The notes below the pieces were generated by a model. That model worked only from the letters and a program-made list of their open reading frames with translations. It ran no database searches and was not told the origin of the DNA. From the NCBI GenBank assembly GCA_017893485.1, contig CM030361.1, positions 145,514,941 to 145,578,940 of the forward strand: a stretch of 64,000 nucleotides of DNA, given 5' to 3'. This stretch comes from Hemerocallis citrina. Taxonomy: Eukaryota; Streptophyta; Magnoliopsida; Asparagales; Asphodelaceae. Made by a program: the position numbers and the translations under genes. Below are positions 1-11,179 of the stretch, piece after piece; within the stretch, counting starts at the first letter, position 1, and each line of letters begins with the position of its first letter.

Positions 1-92
1 AATATATTTAATTCATTTGGGCTGTTATAGAGAAAACATATGCATGAATAAAAAAAATACATAAATGAGAAAAATAAAATACATGAAAATTA

Positions 93-1195
93 CTAAAATT
101 CTGGTAGGTCATCTCCTCCATATCCACCTATTTTGTAGTCATGTATTATGTATTGGCTTATGCATACTGTCCTCCTACATATCCATATCGACTAGTGAAA
201 ATTTCAGGATTTGAGGTATATGAAGAGAAACCTCCGATTGCGTTTCTATTTATGATTTGTTGTTTATTTTGAAAATGCTCACGTTCTGCCGGATCAATAA
301 TAACATCCAGGTTAACTAACATAATTTCTCTCTCAAGCTGGTCTCATTGAATATCTAATTTTTTTCTTATCATTTTCAACTTTAAAAATCATAATATGGT
401 GCATGGATGCTCTATCCTTTGCCCGTTGTTCTTGTCCACTTTTTAAAATCTTCAAGATTTATTGATTTCCTTCAGCAAGAGTTTCAATGTTATGATTTTT
501 TTCAGTTGCTTGCCTCCTCCTCATCTTTTCTTTCTTTCTTCCTATAGGCCGACTAGTTGAATTTTCGATAGGCGATTGCTCGTTGTCGATAGAAGTATAT
601 CCCTCACTGTCTTCATTTAAATAGACGATTGGAGAGTTTGAATCAGAACCTTGAGATAAGCTAATCTTCAAAGTTCCGGACATTGCATGAGACCCGACAT
701 TTGTATTAGCCCATTTCTCTGCATCCTTCAGAATCGATCAAACATGATCAAATTGAAATCCTTTATTCTCTTCTGGATCTTCTCTAAATAAGATCCTAGC
801 ATGTTTAGTATACTACAAAAGATTAAGAAATAAGTATAATAATGTTAGAAAAAGAGCTTACTAAACATAATGTATATGATTCATATACTTACAATGTCAA
901 GTTCAGAAGCACCGCTTGGGTTGAGGCATTCAACTTGTCGAATGCATCCTCGATATTTACTTATTGAATTCATAATTGATGCTATACGACACGAGAGACT
1001 TTTGACTCCTTTGTCCAGTGTAAAAGTTGGACGTCCTCTTATAGTCTTATGGAATAATATACTCGAAATTCACTCCCACAATTTGTCTTTCTTTTGATTG
1101 GCACCTAATACTGGGTCCTGTGATATTTCAAGCCATGTAGGGCATATGATTTGATCTTCTTCTTGTTAGAATGCGTTTCCGAGAATGGAAGCCAT
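93..1195 (-). pseudogene. Harbinger ORF1 (Myb/SANT- and NAM-like accessory protein), copy A
   Basis: In PIF/Harbinger elements ORF1 encodes a DNA-binding partner that helps the transposase act in the nucleus. Read on the minus strand, a possible start is at 1195. It is followed by a SANT-like segment (QEEDQII, SQDPVLGANQKKDKLWE, then SKYRGCIRQVE), a probable intron with a GTAAGT donor near 890, a NAM-like segment (EDPEENKGFQFDHV, ILKDAEKW), a basic run (GRKKEKMRRRQA) and a glycine/tyrosine-rich tail ending at a stop at 93. In-frame stops interrupt the protein just before QEEDQ, after LWE, and after FDHV. The same tail and SANT segment recur in copy B. Transposition accessory function is inferred from the family. 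Confidence 0.7.
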
Positions 1196-1259
1196 AAGTT
1201 AAGGGGAAAGAGTTGTGGAGGAGGAAGAGTTTGTGATGGAGGAATGAGTTATGTGCTAA

Positions 1260-1267
1260 TATTTATA
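1260..1267 (-). promoter_or_regulatory. TATA box for ORF1 copy A
   Basis: The minus strand reads TATAAATA about 65 bases upstream of the likely ORF1 start at 1195, a normal spacing for a plant core promoter. It faces away from the transposase promoter at 2294, giving a divergent promoter pair. Confidence 0.45.
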
Positions 1268-1288
1268 GAGCAAAAAATAGAGCAAAAA

Positions 1289-1560
1289 ATAGAGAATCCA
1301 ATGCTGGTGGATAGGACAACCACATTGATATATATGAGAATCCAATGCTGGTGGATATGACAACCGCATTGATCTGTGGGTATGACACCCACATTGATAT
1401 TCGGTATGGGAATCCAATGTTGGTGAATATGACAAACAAATTGATATTTGGTATGAGAATCCAATGCGTTCATATTCATCAGCATTGGATTCTCATGCCA
1501 AATATCAATGTGGTTGTCATATCCATTTTTTGCAACCATATTGATATGTATGAGAATTAA
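1289..1560. repeat. ~42-bp imperfect tandem and inverted repeats between divergent promoters
   Basis: The unit contains GAGAATCCAATGCTGGTGG, then ATATGACAACCACATTGATAT. It is repeated directly at about 1291, 1333 and 1408, turns around near 1470-1500 (CAGCATTGGATTCTCAT), and a last partial unit is found at 2262-2290, beyond a solo-LTR-like insertion. It lies between the ORF1 and transposase promoters, where transposase-binding sites are expected; that role is inference. Confidence 0.6.
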
Positions 1561-1580
1561 ATGGTGGTGGATATCATAAT

Positions 1581-2261
1581 TGTTGCTGTGTGGAAGCAAA
1601 CAATATGCAAATTCTTTTAATGAAAACAATAAAAATCCAACTTTTTTACTTTCGCCGATGACCATTGCAAACTGTTGCTGACTGTGAGATCTGATTATCG
1701 AGGACGGATCTGATCACTCCTATGGATCTACAAAACTGTCTGAAACACCAGGGTTGGCCCCAATGACAGACCCTCGGGCGCCCAAGTCAGAAAACTTAGA
1801 AGATATAAGAGTTATGAGAGTGGAACCTCATTTCTGAAGAGGTCGAGAGGTATATATAGTCGCTAAGGGGGCCAGTTTTAAGATATTGGATTTATCTCTA
1901 CTTCTCCGTGTTTTGAATAAGTTGGTTATCCTCTCCCATGTAAAGAGATCGAGTCAGGACTCTTTTCTTGATAAAGAAACAGAGTATTCCAACTCTCTCT
2001 TAAGTATGGAGAGATAGAATCAGTTACTTTCTAGAGATAAGGGGGTTTAAACTAGGTTCTTTAGATGAACCTGAACTCCTTAGCATTAGGGCTGCTTTTG
2101 AAGCCCCCATTGCAGGCTGGATCGGGTTGATGGGCCTGAAAGTGGCCCGACTCCTTCTGTCGGGCCTGAGTCTGCTAAAATTTACCGTTTTACCCCTGCA
2201 GGCTTTAGGATTCCTGCACGATATGAACGATCCCGATTTTGTTCTATTTTTACCCACATCA
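1581..2261 (+). mobile_element. Probable solo LTR inserted in Harbinger element A
   Basis: The segment begins TG and ends CA (TGTTGCTG...ACCCACATCA). It is flanked by ATAAT (1576-1580) and ATAAC (2262-2266), a near-perfect 5-bp duplication. It splits the 42-bp repeat array and has no counterpart in the neighbouring Harbinger copy. A TATA-like TATATATAG near 1852 fits an LTR promoter. There is no coding potential and no internal region, so a solo LTR or short TRIM-type element is most likely. No family is recognised. Confidence 0.45.
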
Positions 2262-2293
2262 ATAACTGCATTGATATTCGGTATGAGAATCCT

Positions 2294-2300
2294 TATATAA
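2294..2300 (+). promoter_or_regulatory. TATA box for transposase copy A
   Basis: TATATAA on the plus strand lies about 140 bases upstream of the transposase start at 2439. It is directed away from the ORF1 TATA box, as in other divergently transcribed PIF/Harbinger elements. Confidence 0.45.
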
Positions 2301-2438
2301 TGAAACTACATACATTTTTCAACATCCATGTGTCCTATTTCTCCAAATTCCCTCTTCAACAATAAACTATGGAGCTGAGCCATTACATCTACCTTCTTCT
2401 TTTGATAGTGATGAAACCCTTTCTCATTACATTGAAGA

Positions 2439-3711
2439 ATGGGAGGAAGAATGACACAGTGGGAGAAGGAGGATGAAATCTTGGCTCGTGTATATGCCTC
2501 AAACAAGGAAATAATGGCTTATCTTTTTGAAGAGGATGAGCGACCAAAGTGTATCGGCATAGTTCCTTGTCATAAAGTAATCAACTGCGGGAGGGAAGAA
2601 GGTAATTCTCGACTATACAATGACTACTTTTCTGATAACCCCACATATGGTGCAAATCAATTATGTAGAAGATTTCTAATGCAAAGGAGGCTATTTCTTC
2701 GTATTCTCGACGCAATATGATAGCACGACAACTACTTCGTACAAAAAATGGATGGTGTGGCAAGCTTGGACTGTTTACTTTGCAATAAGTAACAACAACA
2801 TGTTGCATGTTGGCATATGGAACATCGATAGATAGTACTGACGACTATGTAAGAATTCGTGAGTCAACTCTAATCGAGTGTTTGAAGATATTTTGCAGAG
2901 CAATTTTGAAAGTGTATAAAGATGAATACTTGAGGTCCCCCAATGTCGACGATGTTGCAAGGTTGTTACAAATAGGCGAAAAGCGGAGTTTTCCAGGAAT
3001 GTTGGGAAGTCTAGATTGTATGCATTGGGAATGAAAAAATTGTCCAGCGGCATGAGCGGAACAATACTTAGGATGTCAAGGAAGCCTAGCCATTATTCTT
3101 GAGGTAGTAGCATCGTATGACCTATGGATATGACACACATACTTTGGATTGCCAGGCTCTAATAATGATATTAATGTATTGCAGTTCTCTGATTTATTCA
3201 ACGACCTAACACAAGGGATTGCTCCTCCTGCTCATTATACAATTCAATGAAAGAATTACAATGTTGGTTATTATTTGGCCGATGACATATATCTAAAATG
3301 GACAATGCTTGTTCAAACCATTTCCAAATCCGAAGCTAAAAATAAACAATATTCTGCATTGATGCAAGAAGCATTATGAAAAGATGTGGAAGGGTCATTT
3401 TGTGTTCTTCAGTCACGATTTACTATCATTAAGGGGCCTACACGTTTTTTTGGATAAACACACTATTCATGGCCGCTTGCATTATAATGCACAACATGAT
3501 TATCGAGGATGAACGCAATGAGCAGAAAAATATTGTCCTTTCTACTCCACCATCATTTCCAAATGTTGAATACATGGAGATAAACGAAACCGAATTACTC
3601 CGACAGTTCCTTGCTCGACATAAGAAGTTCAAAGACAGAGAAGCTCACTTTGAACTCCGAAATGCATTAATTGAATATTTGTGGAAAAGAAATGGCAATG
3701 AAGCGATGTAA
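2439..3711 (+). pseudogene. PIF/Harbinger transposase (ALP1/HARBI1-like), copy A
   Basis: A DDE transposase of the HARBI1/ALP1 family, which cuts and pastes the element with ORF1. The reading starts at an ATG at 2439. It carries the N-terminal signature NDYFSDNPTYGAN...RRLFLRILDAI, a central helix-turn-helix-like region (MLAYGTSIDSTDDYVRIRESTLIE), the first DDE block ending GMLGSLDCMHWE, the second-D neighbourhood (FGLPGSNNDINVLQFS), and the C-terminal ENTMIIEDER-type block (IIMHNMIIEDERNE). It ends at a TAA at 3709. Frameshifts after FLRILDAI and stops after DCMHWE and elsewhere make it non-functional. The length of ~424 codons is normal for the family. Confidence 0.85.
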
Positions 3712-4020
3712 CTTTCTTATTAAAGTTTTGATGTATTTCAATGTAGCGTGTTTATTTTACGTCAAATTTTCTAATATATTATTATTTCCAAAAAGCTTGA
3801 TGCCTTGCAATTCTATATTTCAATGAATATTATCGAATATAAGTTTCATTTTGAAGGTATCGACAAGACCTTTTCAATGCTATAATTTTTATTAAATAAT
3901 AATTAGTATATTTAAATTTATATTGATTTTAAGTCACTAGGATATAAATTAAAAAGGATACAAATGAGATAAGTAAAAGATTGTATGTTGTTGGAGGGGT
4001 AAAATAGGAAAAACGAAAAG

Positions 4021-4230
4021 GTAAATAGTGAAATGGAGGAGCCTCCAATATGGAGGCTTTTGGAGATCTTCTCCATTGGAGGAGGATTCCGAGTCCTGTT
4101 GGAGCTCCACCGGGCTGCAAAATGGAGAAATGCAGCCCGGTTGGAGATGCTCCGGGTGCTTTATTTCTCATCTCTATAACGGAATATTCCATTATAGAGA
4201 TAAGAAAATAGAGCTCCACTCCAACCATAC
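4021..4230. repeat. Inverted-repeat zone at the junction of Harbinger copies A and B
   Basis: The region is dense in complementary blocks: GGAGCCTCC...GGAGGCTTT, and a ~95-base foldback running from GGTTGGAGATGCTCC to CTCCACTCCAACC with a near-palindromic core. GGAGATGC-type words match the ends known for Tourist/Harbinger elements and recur at the right end of copy B (7515-7526). I read it as terminal/subterminal repeats of element A, possibly abutting those of B. Exact ends and TSDs are not resolved. Confidence 0.4.
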
Positions 4231-4696
4231 CCCACTATACTTAAGAAAATATATTTTTTTGGCCCAAAAAAGAGTTGTAAATTAGTTTTTTTGAAATAAG
4301 TTGTTACATTAAATTGCTTATATTAATAATCTATTTGGGAAAAAAGTTATACTATTGGAAATGTCTCGCTGAGAGCTTTAAAATGATCCTAATATTAGTA
4401 CTTTTTGGAACTAATTTTAAATTACGAACTTTTTAGCTAAATTAACAATTTGGAGTAATCAAGCGTAAAATTATTTAGGAATTAATTTAATAATATAATA
4501 TATAATATAATTAATATTATTATTATATAATATAAATTAGACAATCAGAATAAAATAACCAGTCATTGATAAATTTAATCCGTTCGCACCATCACAAAGA
4601 AAACATAAGCGGGATTGGAAAGTACAAAGAGAGAAAAACAAAGTTAACGAAGAAAAACAAATTACATAAATAAAGACAAATAAAGTACATGAAACA

Positions 4697-5920
4697 CTAA
4701 AACTCTGGTTTGTCATCTCTTCCGTATCAACCATGTCTGTAGTCAGGTATTCCGAATTGATTTCTGGGATATCCACCTCCTGCATAATGTCCTCCTACAT
4801 ATCCATCTTGACCATTGAAAGTTTCATGTTTAGAGGTATTTGATGAGGATCCTCCGGTTGTGTTTTTGTTCAAAGTTTGTTGTTTTTTATTTTGAAAATA
4901 CTCACGTTCCACAGGATCACTAATAGCATCCAGGTTAATTAACATAATTTCTCTCTCCCGTGACTTGCGTTGAAGATCTATTTTTTAATTTTTTTATTTC
5001 ATTTTCAGCCTTTATCATCATAATCTTGTGCATGGATGCTCGATCATTTTCCCACTGTTCTTGTCATAATTTAAAAATCTCTATTATTTCTTGATTTCTT
5101 TTAGTCAAACCTTCAATATCAATATTCTTTGCATTTTCTTTCTTCCTCCTTATCATGTCTTTCTTCCTTCTTAGTTGAATCTTACATTGGAGATTGCTCA
5201 TCATCGAAAGGAGTATATTCTTCATCGTATTCATTTAAGTTGATGATAGAAGAGTTTAAACCAAATCCTTGAGATACTCCGGTCTTTGATGTTTTGGAAG
5301 TTGCAGGAGACCCGATCGATGCTTGTAATTGCCATTTCTCTGCATCCTTCAGAATTGACCAAACATGCTCAAATTGAAATCCTTTTTTCTCTTTTGGATC
5401 TTTTGCAAATAAGATCTTAGCACGTATAATACGCCAAAAAATAATAAGAAATTAGTATAATAAACTTAAAAAAGAGATTCTTAACCATAAATTATATAAT
5501 TCATACTTACAATGTCATGATCAGAAGCACCGCTTGGGCTGCGGCGCTCGACTTGTCGAATGCATCCTTGATATTTACTTACAACCTTCATAATTAGTGT
5601 CATATGACACGAGTGATTTCTGACTCCTTTTTCCATTGCAAACGTTGGGCCTCCTATCATTGAATAGAGCCGATATTTGTTCCCATAACTTATCTTTCTT
5701 TTGATTGGCACCCAATACTGGGTCCTGCAAGATTTCAAGCCATGAAGCGCACAAAATTTGATCTTCTTCTTGTAAAAATGATTTTCCCACGACTATGGGC
5801 CAAATTTTGATCTTCCTCTTGCAAATGTGATTTTCCACAACTTCCAGCCAAAAAGTAAAGAGAAAGAGTTGTAGAGGAGGTAAGAGTTGTAGAGAAGGAA
5901 AAAGTTGTGAAGGAGGAAAG
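4697..5920 (-). pseudogene. Harbinger ORF1 (Myb/SANT- and NAM-like), copy B
   Basis: Homologous to the copy A gene. The best-preserved piece, about 5580-5800 on the minus strand, reads GKSFLQEEDQILCASWLEI, then QDPVLGANQKKDKLWEQIS, a SANT/Myb-like domain. The following exons give the NAM-like segment and a tail with GYVGGHYAGGGYPRNQ, close to its stop at 4697. A GTAAGT donor follows SGASDHDIV near 5511. Frames change several times, so it is a pseudogene. Its 5' part runs into sequence joined directly to the truncated transposase, marking the internal deletion. Confidence 0.65.
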
Positions 5921-5939
5921 ATTTGTGGAGTATACCAGT

Positions 5940-7047
5940 TAAGGTAATGCTTGACTTTTGAGTGACTACTTTTGTGAGAACCCCACATATGGTGCAAATC
6001 TATTTCGTTGAAGATTCCATATGCAAAGGAGTCAATTCCTTCATATTGTTGACGTAGTACAAGAGCACGACAACTTCTTCGTACAGAATACAGATGGTAT
6101 CGATAAACATGGATTGTCTATCTTACAAAAAGTAACAGCAGCATTTCGCATGTTGGCATATGGAACATTGACAGATACTACTAACAAAGATATAAGGATT
6201 GGTGAGTCAACTGTAATTGTATTTTGAAGTGGTTATGCAGGGCAACTGTAAAAGTGTATGGAGATGAATACCTAAGGTCCCCCAATGCCGGCGATGTTGC
6301 AAGGTTGTTAAAAAAAGGCTACGAACGAGGTTTTCCAGGAATGTTGGGAAGTCTAGATTGTATGCATTGGGTATGGAAAATTTTTCGAACGACATGGGTG
6401 GGACAATACTCGAGACATCAGGGAGGTCCGACCATTATTTTTGAGGCAGTTGCATAATATGATCTATGGATATGACACGTATACTTTGGCCTACCAGACT
6501 CTAATAATGATATTAATGAATTGCAGTTGTCTAATTTGTTCGATAACCTAACACAAGGTATTGCTCCTCTTGCTCATTATACAATTCAAGGAAAAATTAT
6601 GATGCAGGTTATTATTTGGCCGACGGCATATATCCAAAATAGTCAACGCTTGTTCAAACTATTTCCCAATCCAAAGAGAAAAAAAACAATATTTTGCAAT
6701 GATGAAAGAAGCATGTCGAAAATATGTGGAGAGGGCATTTGGTGTTCTTTAGTCACGATTTGTTATCATCAAGGGGCCATCGCGTTATGGGATAAACGAA
6801 CTTTGCATGATATAATGACCGCTTGTGTTATAATGCACATCATGATTGTCGAGGATGAACACGACGAGCTAGAAGATGTTGTCATTTCAACTCCACCATC
6901 AGTTCCGAATGTTGAAGATATGGAGATAAACGATTCTGACGATTCCTTGCTTGACATAAGAAGTTATAAGACAAAGAGGCTCATTTTGCACTTTGAAATA
7001 CATTAATTGAACATTTGTGGGAAAGACATAGCAATGAAGTGATGTAA
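5940..7047 (+). pseudogene. PIF/Harbinger transposase, copy B, 5' truncated
   Basis: Same family as the copy A transposase, starting at the equivalent of its codon ~60 (YFCENPTYGAN). Recognisable blocks in order: FHMQRSQFLHIVDVVQEHDNFFVQ, GLSILQKVTAAFRMLAYGT, the first DDE block FPGMLGSLDCMHWVWK, GPTIIFEAVA, and the C-terminal block VIMHIMIVEDEHDE. The frame ends at a TAA at 7045. Several frameshifts break it. Conserved order and spacing with copy A confirm a shared parent; B shows no start codon of its own. Confidence 0.8.
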
Positions 7048-7379
7048 CTTTTAATCTTGCACTCTTTCTATATTTGTAATGAATGTTGTTTATTTTTAAT
7101 GAATGTTGTTTACTATCGGATAATCGGATCGAGTCTCAGATTAATTTGAAAATTTTAATTCAAAATTATTAATAAAAATTAATATAATGAAAATTACTAA
7201 TCAATATTAAAATTATTCAATAATTGGTAAAAAAAAATTAGTTTTTAAATTTATTTTGATTTTAATTAACTAGTTTAGGGTTAAAAAGATACAAGTGATA
7301 TTTAAAAAAAGTAGTGTGCGAATAAAGGGTTAAAAAAAGGTCAAAAAAAAAAAGCTTGAATAGTGTTCTAGTGCCCCCT

Positions 7380-7526
7380 CTATATTTGGAGAGAAATCTC
7401 TAAAGGGGATGAGGGCTTGCTCTAAAATAGAACAAAGTTTATAGCCCCATTGGAGCTAAACTTTGCTCTATTGGGGCTTTAAACTTTGTTCTATTTCAGC
7501 GTTTTAAAGCCCCATTGGAGATGCCC
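7380..7526. repeat. Right terminal inverted-repeat region of Harbinger element B
   Basis: Contains nested inverted repeats of GGGGCTTTAAACTTTG and AACAAAGTTTATAGCCCC type and ends CCCCATTGGAGATGCCC before TAA. The end sequence is typical of Tourist/Harbinger termini. Confidence 0.5.
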
Positions 7527-7699
7527 TAAGGATCATTATCTTTCTCAAATTAATACCTTTCGTATCCTTCTTAATCTTCTTAATATGAGTCCCAAATTGC
7601 TCTTTTCTTGCAGTTTCTCTTCATAGTCATTATTATTATAATCAAGCATTTGCTAAAACAGAGATGTGATGGTATTGTTGATTTCAAAATCTGAAGGCT

Positions 7700-8040
7700 A
7701 TTGGGCATATAGAATCAGGGGCCACATGCTTTGCTACAAATCATGATGAACAAGTCCTCATGTTGCGAACAGAGAAAGTTCAGGGCTGCAATGCTGAATG
7801 TGCAGAGGTCAGATCCGTTTGGCAAGGTATACGAATGTCACTGTTGCTGGTGATTCATATAATGCTGTCAAGTGGGTTATGGAGTCTGATATTGACCCTC
7901 CATGGGCTGTTCTTCAAGGTGTATTTGGATGTCGACCTTTGCTCAGTGCATCACCTAATGTTCATGTAGTTATTGAGACATGGGATCACAACGAGGCTCC
8001 TAATGTTGACTTGTTTTGTTGATGGGGAGGGGGACTGCTA
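7700..8040 (+). pseudogene. RNase H-like fragment, possibly from a non-LTR retrotransposon
   Basis: Two overlapping plus-strand frames give AECAEVRSVWQG followed, after a frameshift, by NVTVAGDSYNAVKWVMES...PPWAVLQG. Acidic residue, GDS and downstream tryptophan resemble the RNase H-like fold (RVT_3 type) found at the end of plant LINEs and in stand-alone RNase H-like proteins. The piece is about 110 codons with no start and no RT nearby. Assignment rests on this short motif only. Confidence 0.35.
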
Positions 8041-8282
8041 TCGCCTCTATTAAGTTTCATCATAAATTTGGCACGCCCGTCCTTCTAACAAGAATTTTTT
8101 TTTCTTCTCCAGGAAATACAGTAGAACAAGTCCTAGTATATAGTTTATAATCAGGACCGGCCTTGAGTTCACGGGGGCCGAGGCGAACTCCCGAAATGGG
8201 CCCCCCCATAAATAATTTTTTCAAAAAAAATGGTAAAAAGAATTTTCAGTTTTTTTTTTTGCTACGAATCTTAAACAGCCGA

Positions 8283-8283
<1 letters not shown>

Positions 8284-8322
<39 letters not shown>
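8284..8322. repeat. (AT)n microsatellite
   Basis: An uninterrupted AT dinucleotide run just left of the small foldback element at 8374. Confidence 0.95.
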
Positions 8323-8327
<5 letters not shown>

Positions 8328-8373
8328 AAAAGTGGGTTTTATATTTGTATGAGAAAATTTTCTCATACTAATT

Positions 8374-8501
8374 GAGGTGTCAAAACAAGAACCTTTAGAT
8401 TATATGTTTGATCAAAGGACTTATTTGTAAGTTGCAGTAGAGAATCTTAACAACCAAGATGTTCTTTAACAAACTTACAATCTAAGGATTCTTGTTTTAA
8501 A

Positions 8502-8504
<3 letters not shown>
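8374..8504. mobile_element. Small inverted-repeat element (MITE-0)
   Basis: The left arm GAGGTGTCAAAACAAGAACC and the right arm ending TTCTTGTTTTAAAACCTC are inverted repeats of ~35 bases with a few mismatches, enclosing ~65 bases with no ORF. It is bordered on the right by (CT)n(TA)n, as are the other foldback elements nearby. Confidence 0.5.
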
Positions 8505-8554
<50 letters not shown>

Positions 8555-8555
8555 A
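8504..8555. repeat. (CT)n(TA)n compound microsatellite
   Basis: A CT run followed directly by a TA run, at the right border of MITE-0. Confidence 0.95.
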
Positions 8556-8598
8556 TATAATTGCACATTGTTCAAGGAAAAAAATACTATATTTGTTT

Positions 8599-8771
8599 TT
8601 ACAATAAAATATGAGTTGTATTCACATTTCTTGAAGCAAACTCACTATCATTCTGTACAGGTATGTTGGTAAGAAACTTATCAAAAGCTCCAATTTGACA
8701 TTCTGTAAATTTATCTTCATCTTGTTTCCGCTTTCTTTTTGACGCTCTAGATATATACTTTCTAAGCATGA
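8599..8771 (-). pseudogene. hAT transposase N-terminal fragment (ZMYM/TTF type)
   Basis: On the minus strand an ATG at 8771 begins MLRK, then after a frameshift in a five-base run come RASKRKRKQDEDK and CQIGAFDKFLTNIP, up to a stop at 8599. A basic segment KRKRKQ followed by a (S/C)QxGAxDKF motif is the usual start of plant TTF-domain/ZMYM1-like hAT transposases. Everything downstream of this exon-sized piece is absent. Function is lost; identity rests on about 40 residues. Confidence 0.4.
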
Positions 8772-9726
8772 TAAAACTAAAAGATAAACAAAATTTTTAA
8801 TTAATTTATAGTCTAACAAATTTCAACTTACAAAAATACTAATTTTATTCAATTAAGCCCAAATCTACCAAATTAAGATCTAAAAACACAAATCATAAAA
8901 TAAAATATTAATTCAAAATGATGAAACCCTAGCTTGAAACTTGCAACTCGCAACTAGCAAAAACAATCAATCAATCAATTTGAAATCCTAGCTTCTACAG
9001 TTCTACTGTTCTACAATACTACATGTCTACAACTACAACTTTACAAGTCTACAACAATCAAATAATCAATCAATTATGACTCATTTAAAGTACAAGAGGG
9101 AAACAAATAGCCAGTTGGTTGGTGTTGGTCGATTCTCGATTGGTCGGGCCAACGGGTACAAAGCAAAGCAGCAACAAGCAAGCGGCTCCAACAAACAGTG
9201 AGACAAAAGCAAGATCAAGCGGAATCAACAGGTTCGGGAGCCAGGTTTGGGAATCAAGACTCCAGGAGTTAGTCACTCAGTCGAACGACGTCGAAGGGAG
9301 CTGGGAGCCGGGAGAGGAGGATATTTGAATACTTGGGATGGGTGGTTTGTACGGAGATTGGAGAAATGAGTAATGTAGGATGGAGATTGGAGTCGGGAGT
9401 CGGAGTCGGTGGAGTGACTGTCGGGTGGGGTTTTCATCAGAGAAGGAGGCAACAGATAGTGGATTAGGGGATTAGAATTAGGGATTGGAGATTAGAAATA
9501 GAATTAGAGAGAAAATAAATAGAATGGAGATTGGATTGGGGAGAAAATAAATAGACTAAGCCATACAAATAAATCAATCAAAAGCCCGAAAAACCTCAAT
9601 TAAATAAATCCGCCGTCCCAAGAACTAATTTTTTAAAATAAAGGCCCAAAAGTTTAAATTTGGAGGCCCATAAAAATATTGGAATTTAACTTCACCTATA
9701 AAACACGTATACACGTATATATATAT

Positions 9727-9855
9727 GAGAAATGCTCTACCGAAAATGTATTGTAGTATGGAAAACGTGAAAACAAACCTAGGCCGTTGTTCCCAACAAC
9801 GGCCTAGGTTGTTTTCACGGGTTTTCACAACACTTGCATTTTCAATGGAGCATTT

Positions 9856-9858
<3 letters not shown>
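9727..9858. mobile_element. Foldback MITE-1
   Basis: A near-complete palindrome: GAGAAATGCTC at the left, GGAGCATTTCCC at the right, TGAAAACAACC-type inner arms, and a perfect central hairpin CCTAGGCCGTTGTT/AACAACGGCCTAGG. No ORF of its own. It lies between TA-rich runs, so a TSD cannot be told from the microsatellite. Confidence 0.65.

Positions 9859-9911
<53 letters not shown>
9859..9911. repeat. (TA)n microsatellite
   Basis: About 25 TA units separating MITE-1 and MITE-2. Confidence 0.95.
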
Positions 9912-9914
<3 letters not shown>

Positions 9915-10104
9915 CAATGCTCCATTGCAAATCACTGAAGTCGTTGTTCGGAACAACGACTTCGTTTATTTTCAACCTGAGCCGTTGTTCGGTTATATTT
10001 GGAACAATGGCTTATGTATATAACCTAAGCCATTATTTCCAATAACTGCTTTAGTGGTTTGCATACCCATTTGCATGGGACCTGTTTGCAATGGAGCATT
10101 GCTC
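9912..10104. mobile_element. Foldback MITE-2
   Basis: A perfect 20-bp terminal inverted repeat (GAGCAATGCTCCATTGCAAA) opens at 9912 and closes at 10104. Internal hairpins include AGTCGTTGTTCGGAACAACGACT and a GCCGTTGTTC...GGAACAATGGC pair. The element is 193 bp, non-coding, and bordered by (TA)n on the left and (CT)n(TA)n on the right. Confidence 0.75.
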
Positions 10105-10130
10105 TCTCTCTCTCTCTATATATATATATA
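10101..10130. repeat. (CT)n(TA)n compound microsatellite
   Basis: A CT run then a TA run between MITE-2 and MITE-3. Confidence 0.9.
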
Positions 10131-10781
<651 letters not shown>

Positions 10782-11179
10782 CACTCTGTATCTATTTTCT
10801 TCACCGAACCCACAGTGAAAAAAAACCCTAATGCTTGATCTAAACCCAAATTAGCCCTCCTCCGTCCACTCCCCCTCCTCTCTCCCAATATCTAGTCCAA
10901 ACATTGAAACCCAACTCTCTCATCCCCTCTTCGAAAGCAAATCGAAACCCTAGTTCGGCCCCAAATTGAATCATTGGCTAAATTTGGACTTATTTTGTAA
11001 GATATTGACTATTTGTTTACCTCAGTAGATATATTTGTGTTTATTTTTCAATTTGTGTATACTAAATTATTTAGAAAGTGGGGAAAAAATTATTTGCCTT
11101 AGTAATTTGTCGATGTAGAATTGGGAAGACTTTTAATATATTCAATTACTAAAATTTTTTGTTTGCCTTAGTAATTTGT

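Larger units (their letters stand above)
1..4230. mobile_element. PIF/Harbinger element A, degenerate, left end outside window
   Basis: The block has the two-gene plan of a plant PIF/Harbinger transposon: a Myb/NAM-like ORF1 on the minus strand and an ALP1/HARBI1-like transposase on the plus strand, transcribed divergently from a shared middle region. Both genes are broken. The start of the window is already inside the ORF1 3' flank, so the left terminus is missing. The right terminus lies in the inverted-repeat-rich stretch 4021-4230. A homologous element follows directly. Family assignment is firm; the right edge is approximate. Confidence 0.75.
4231..7526. mobile_element. PIF/Harbinger element B, internally deleted
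   Basis: A second copy of the same family in the same orientation as copy A: ORF1 minus, transposase plus. The right end ...CCATTGGAGATGCCC is followed by TAA, which fits the 3-bp TAA/TTA target duplication of the superfamily. The region between the two genes, including the divergent promoters and the first ~60 transposase codons seen in copy A, is missing, so B is a deletion derivative. The left boundary is uncertain. The AT-rich stretch 4240-4690 shows nothing else recognisable. Confidence 0.65.
8150..9690 (-). mobile_element. Eroded hAT-type element remnant
   Basis: The left edge has a GGACCGGCC...GGGGGCC motif like those at ends of plant hAT elements of the ZMYM/TTF type. The interior holds the N-terminal coding piece of that transposase on the minus strand (8599-8771). 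No catalytic region is seen, so most of the gene is deleted. A convincing matching right terminus was not found; 9690 is an estimate. A small inverted-repeat element and two microsatellites are nested in it. From 8830 to 9690 I see no further coding signal. Confidence 0.35.

Noticed and set aside
9119..9328. 70-codon plus-strand ORF between hAT remnant and MITEs
   Set aside because: Low-complexity composition, no motif, no promoter; overlaps a frame on the other strand. Treated as chance.
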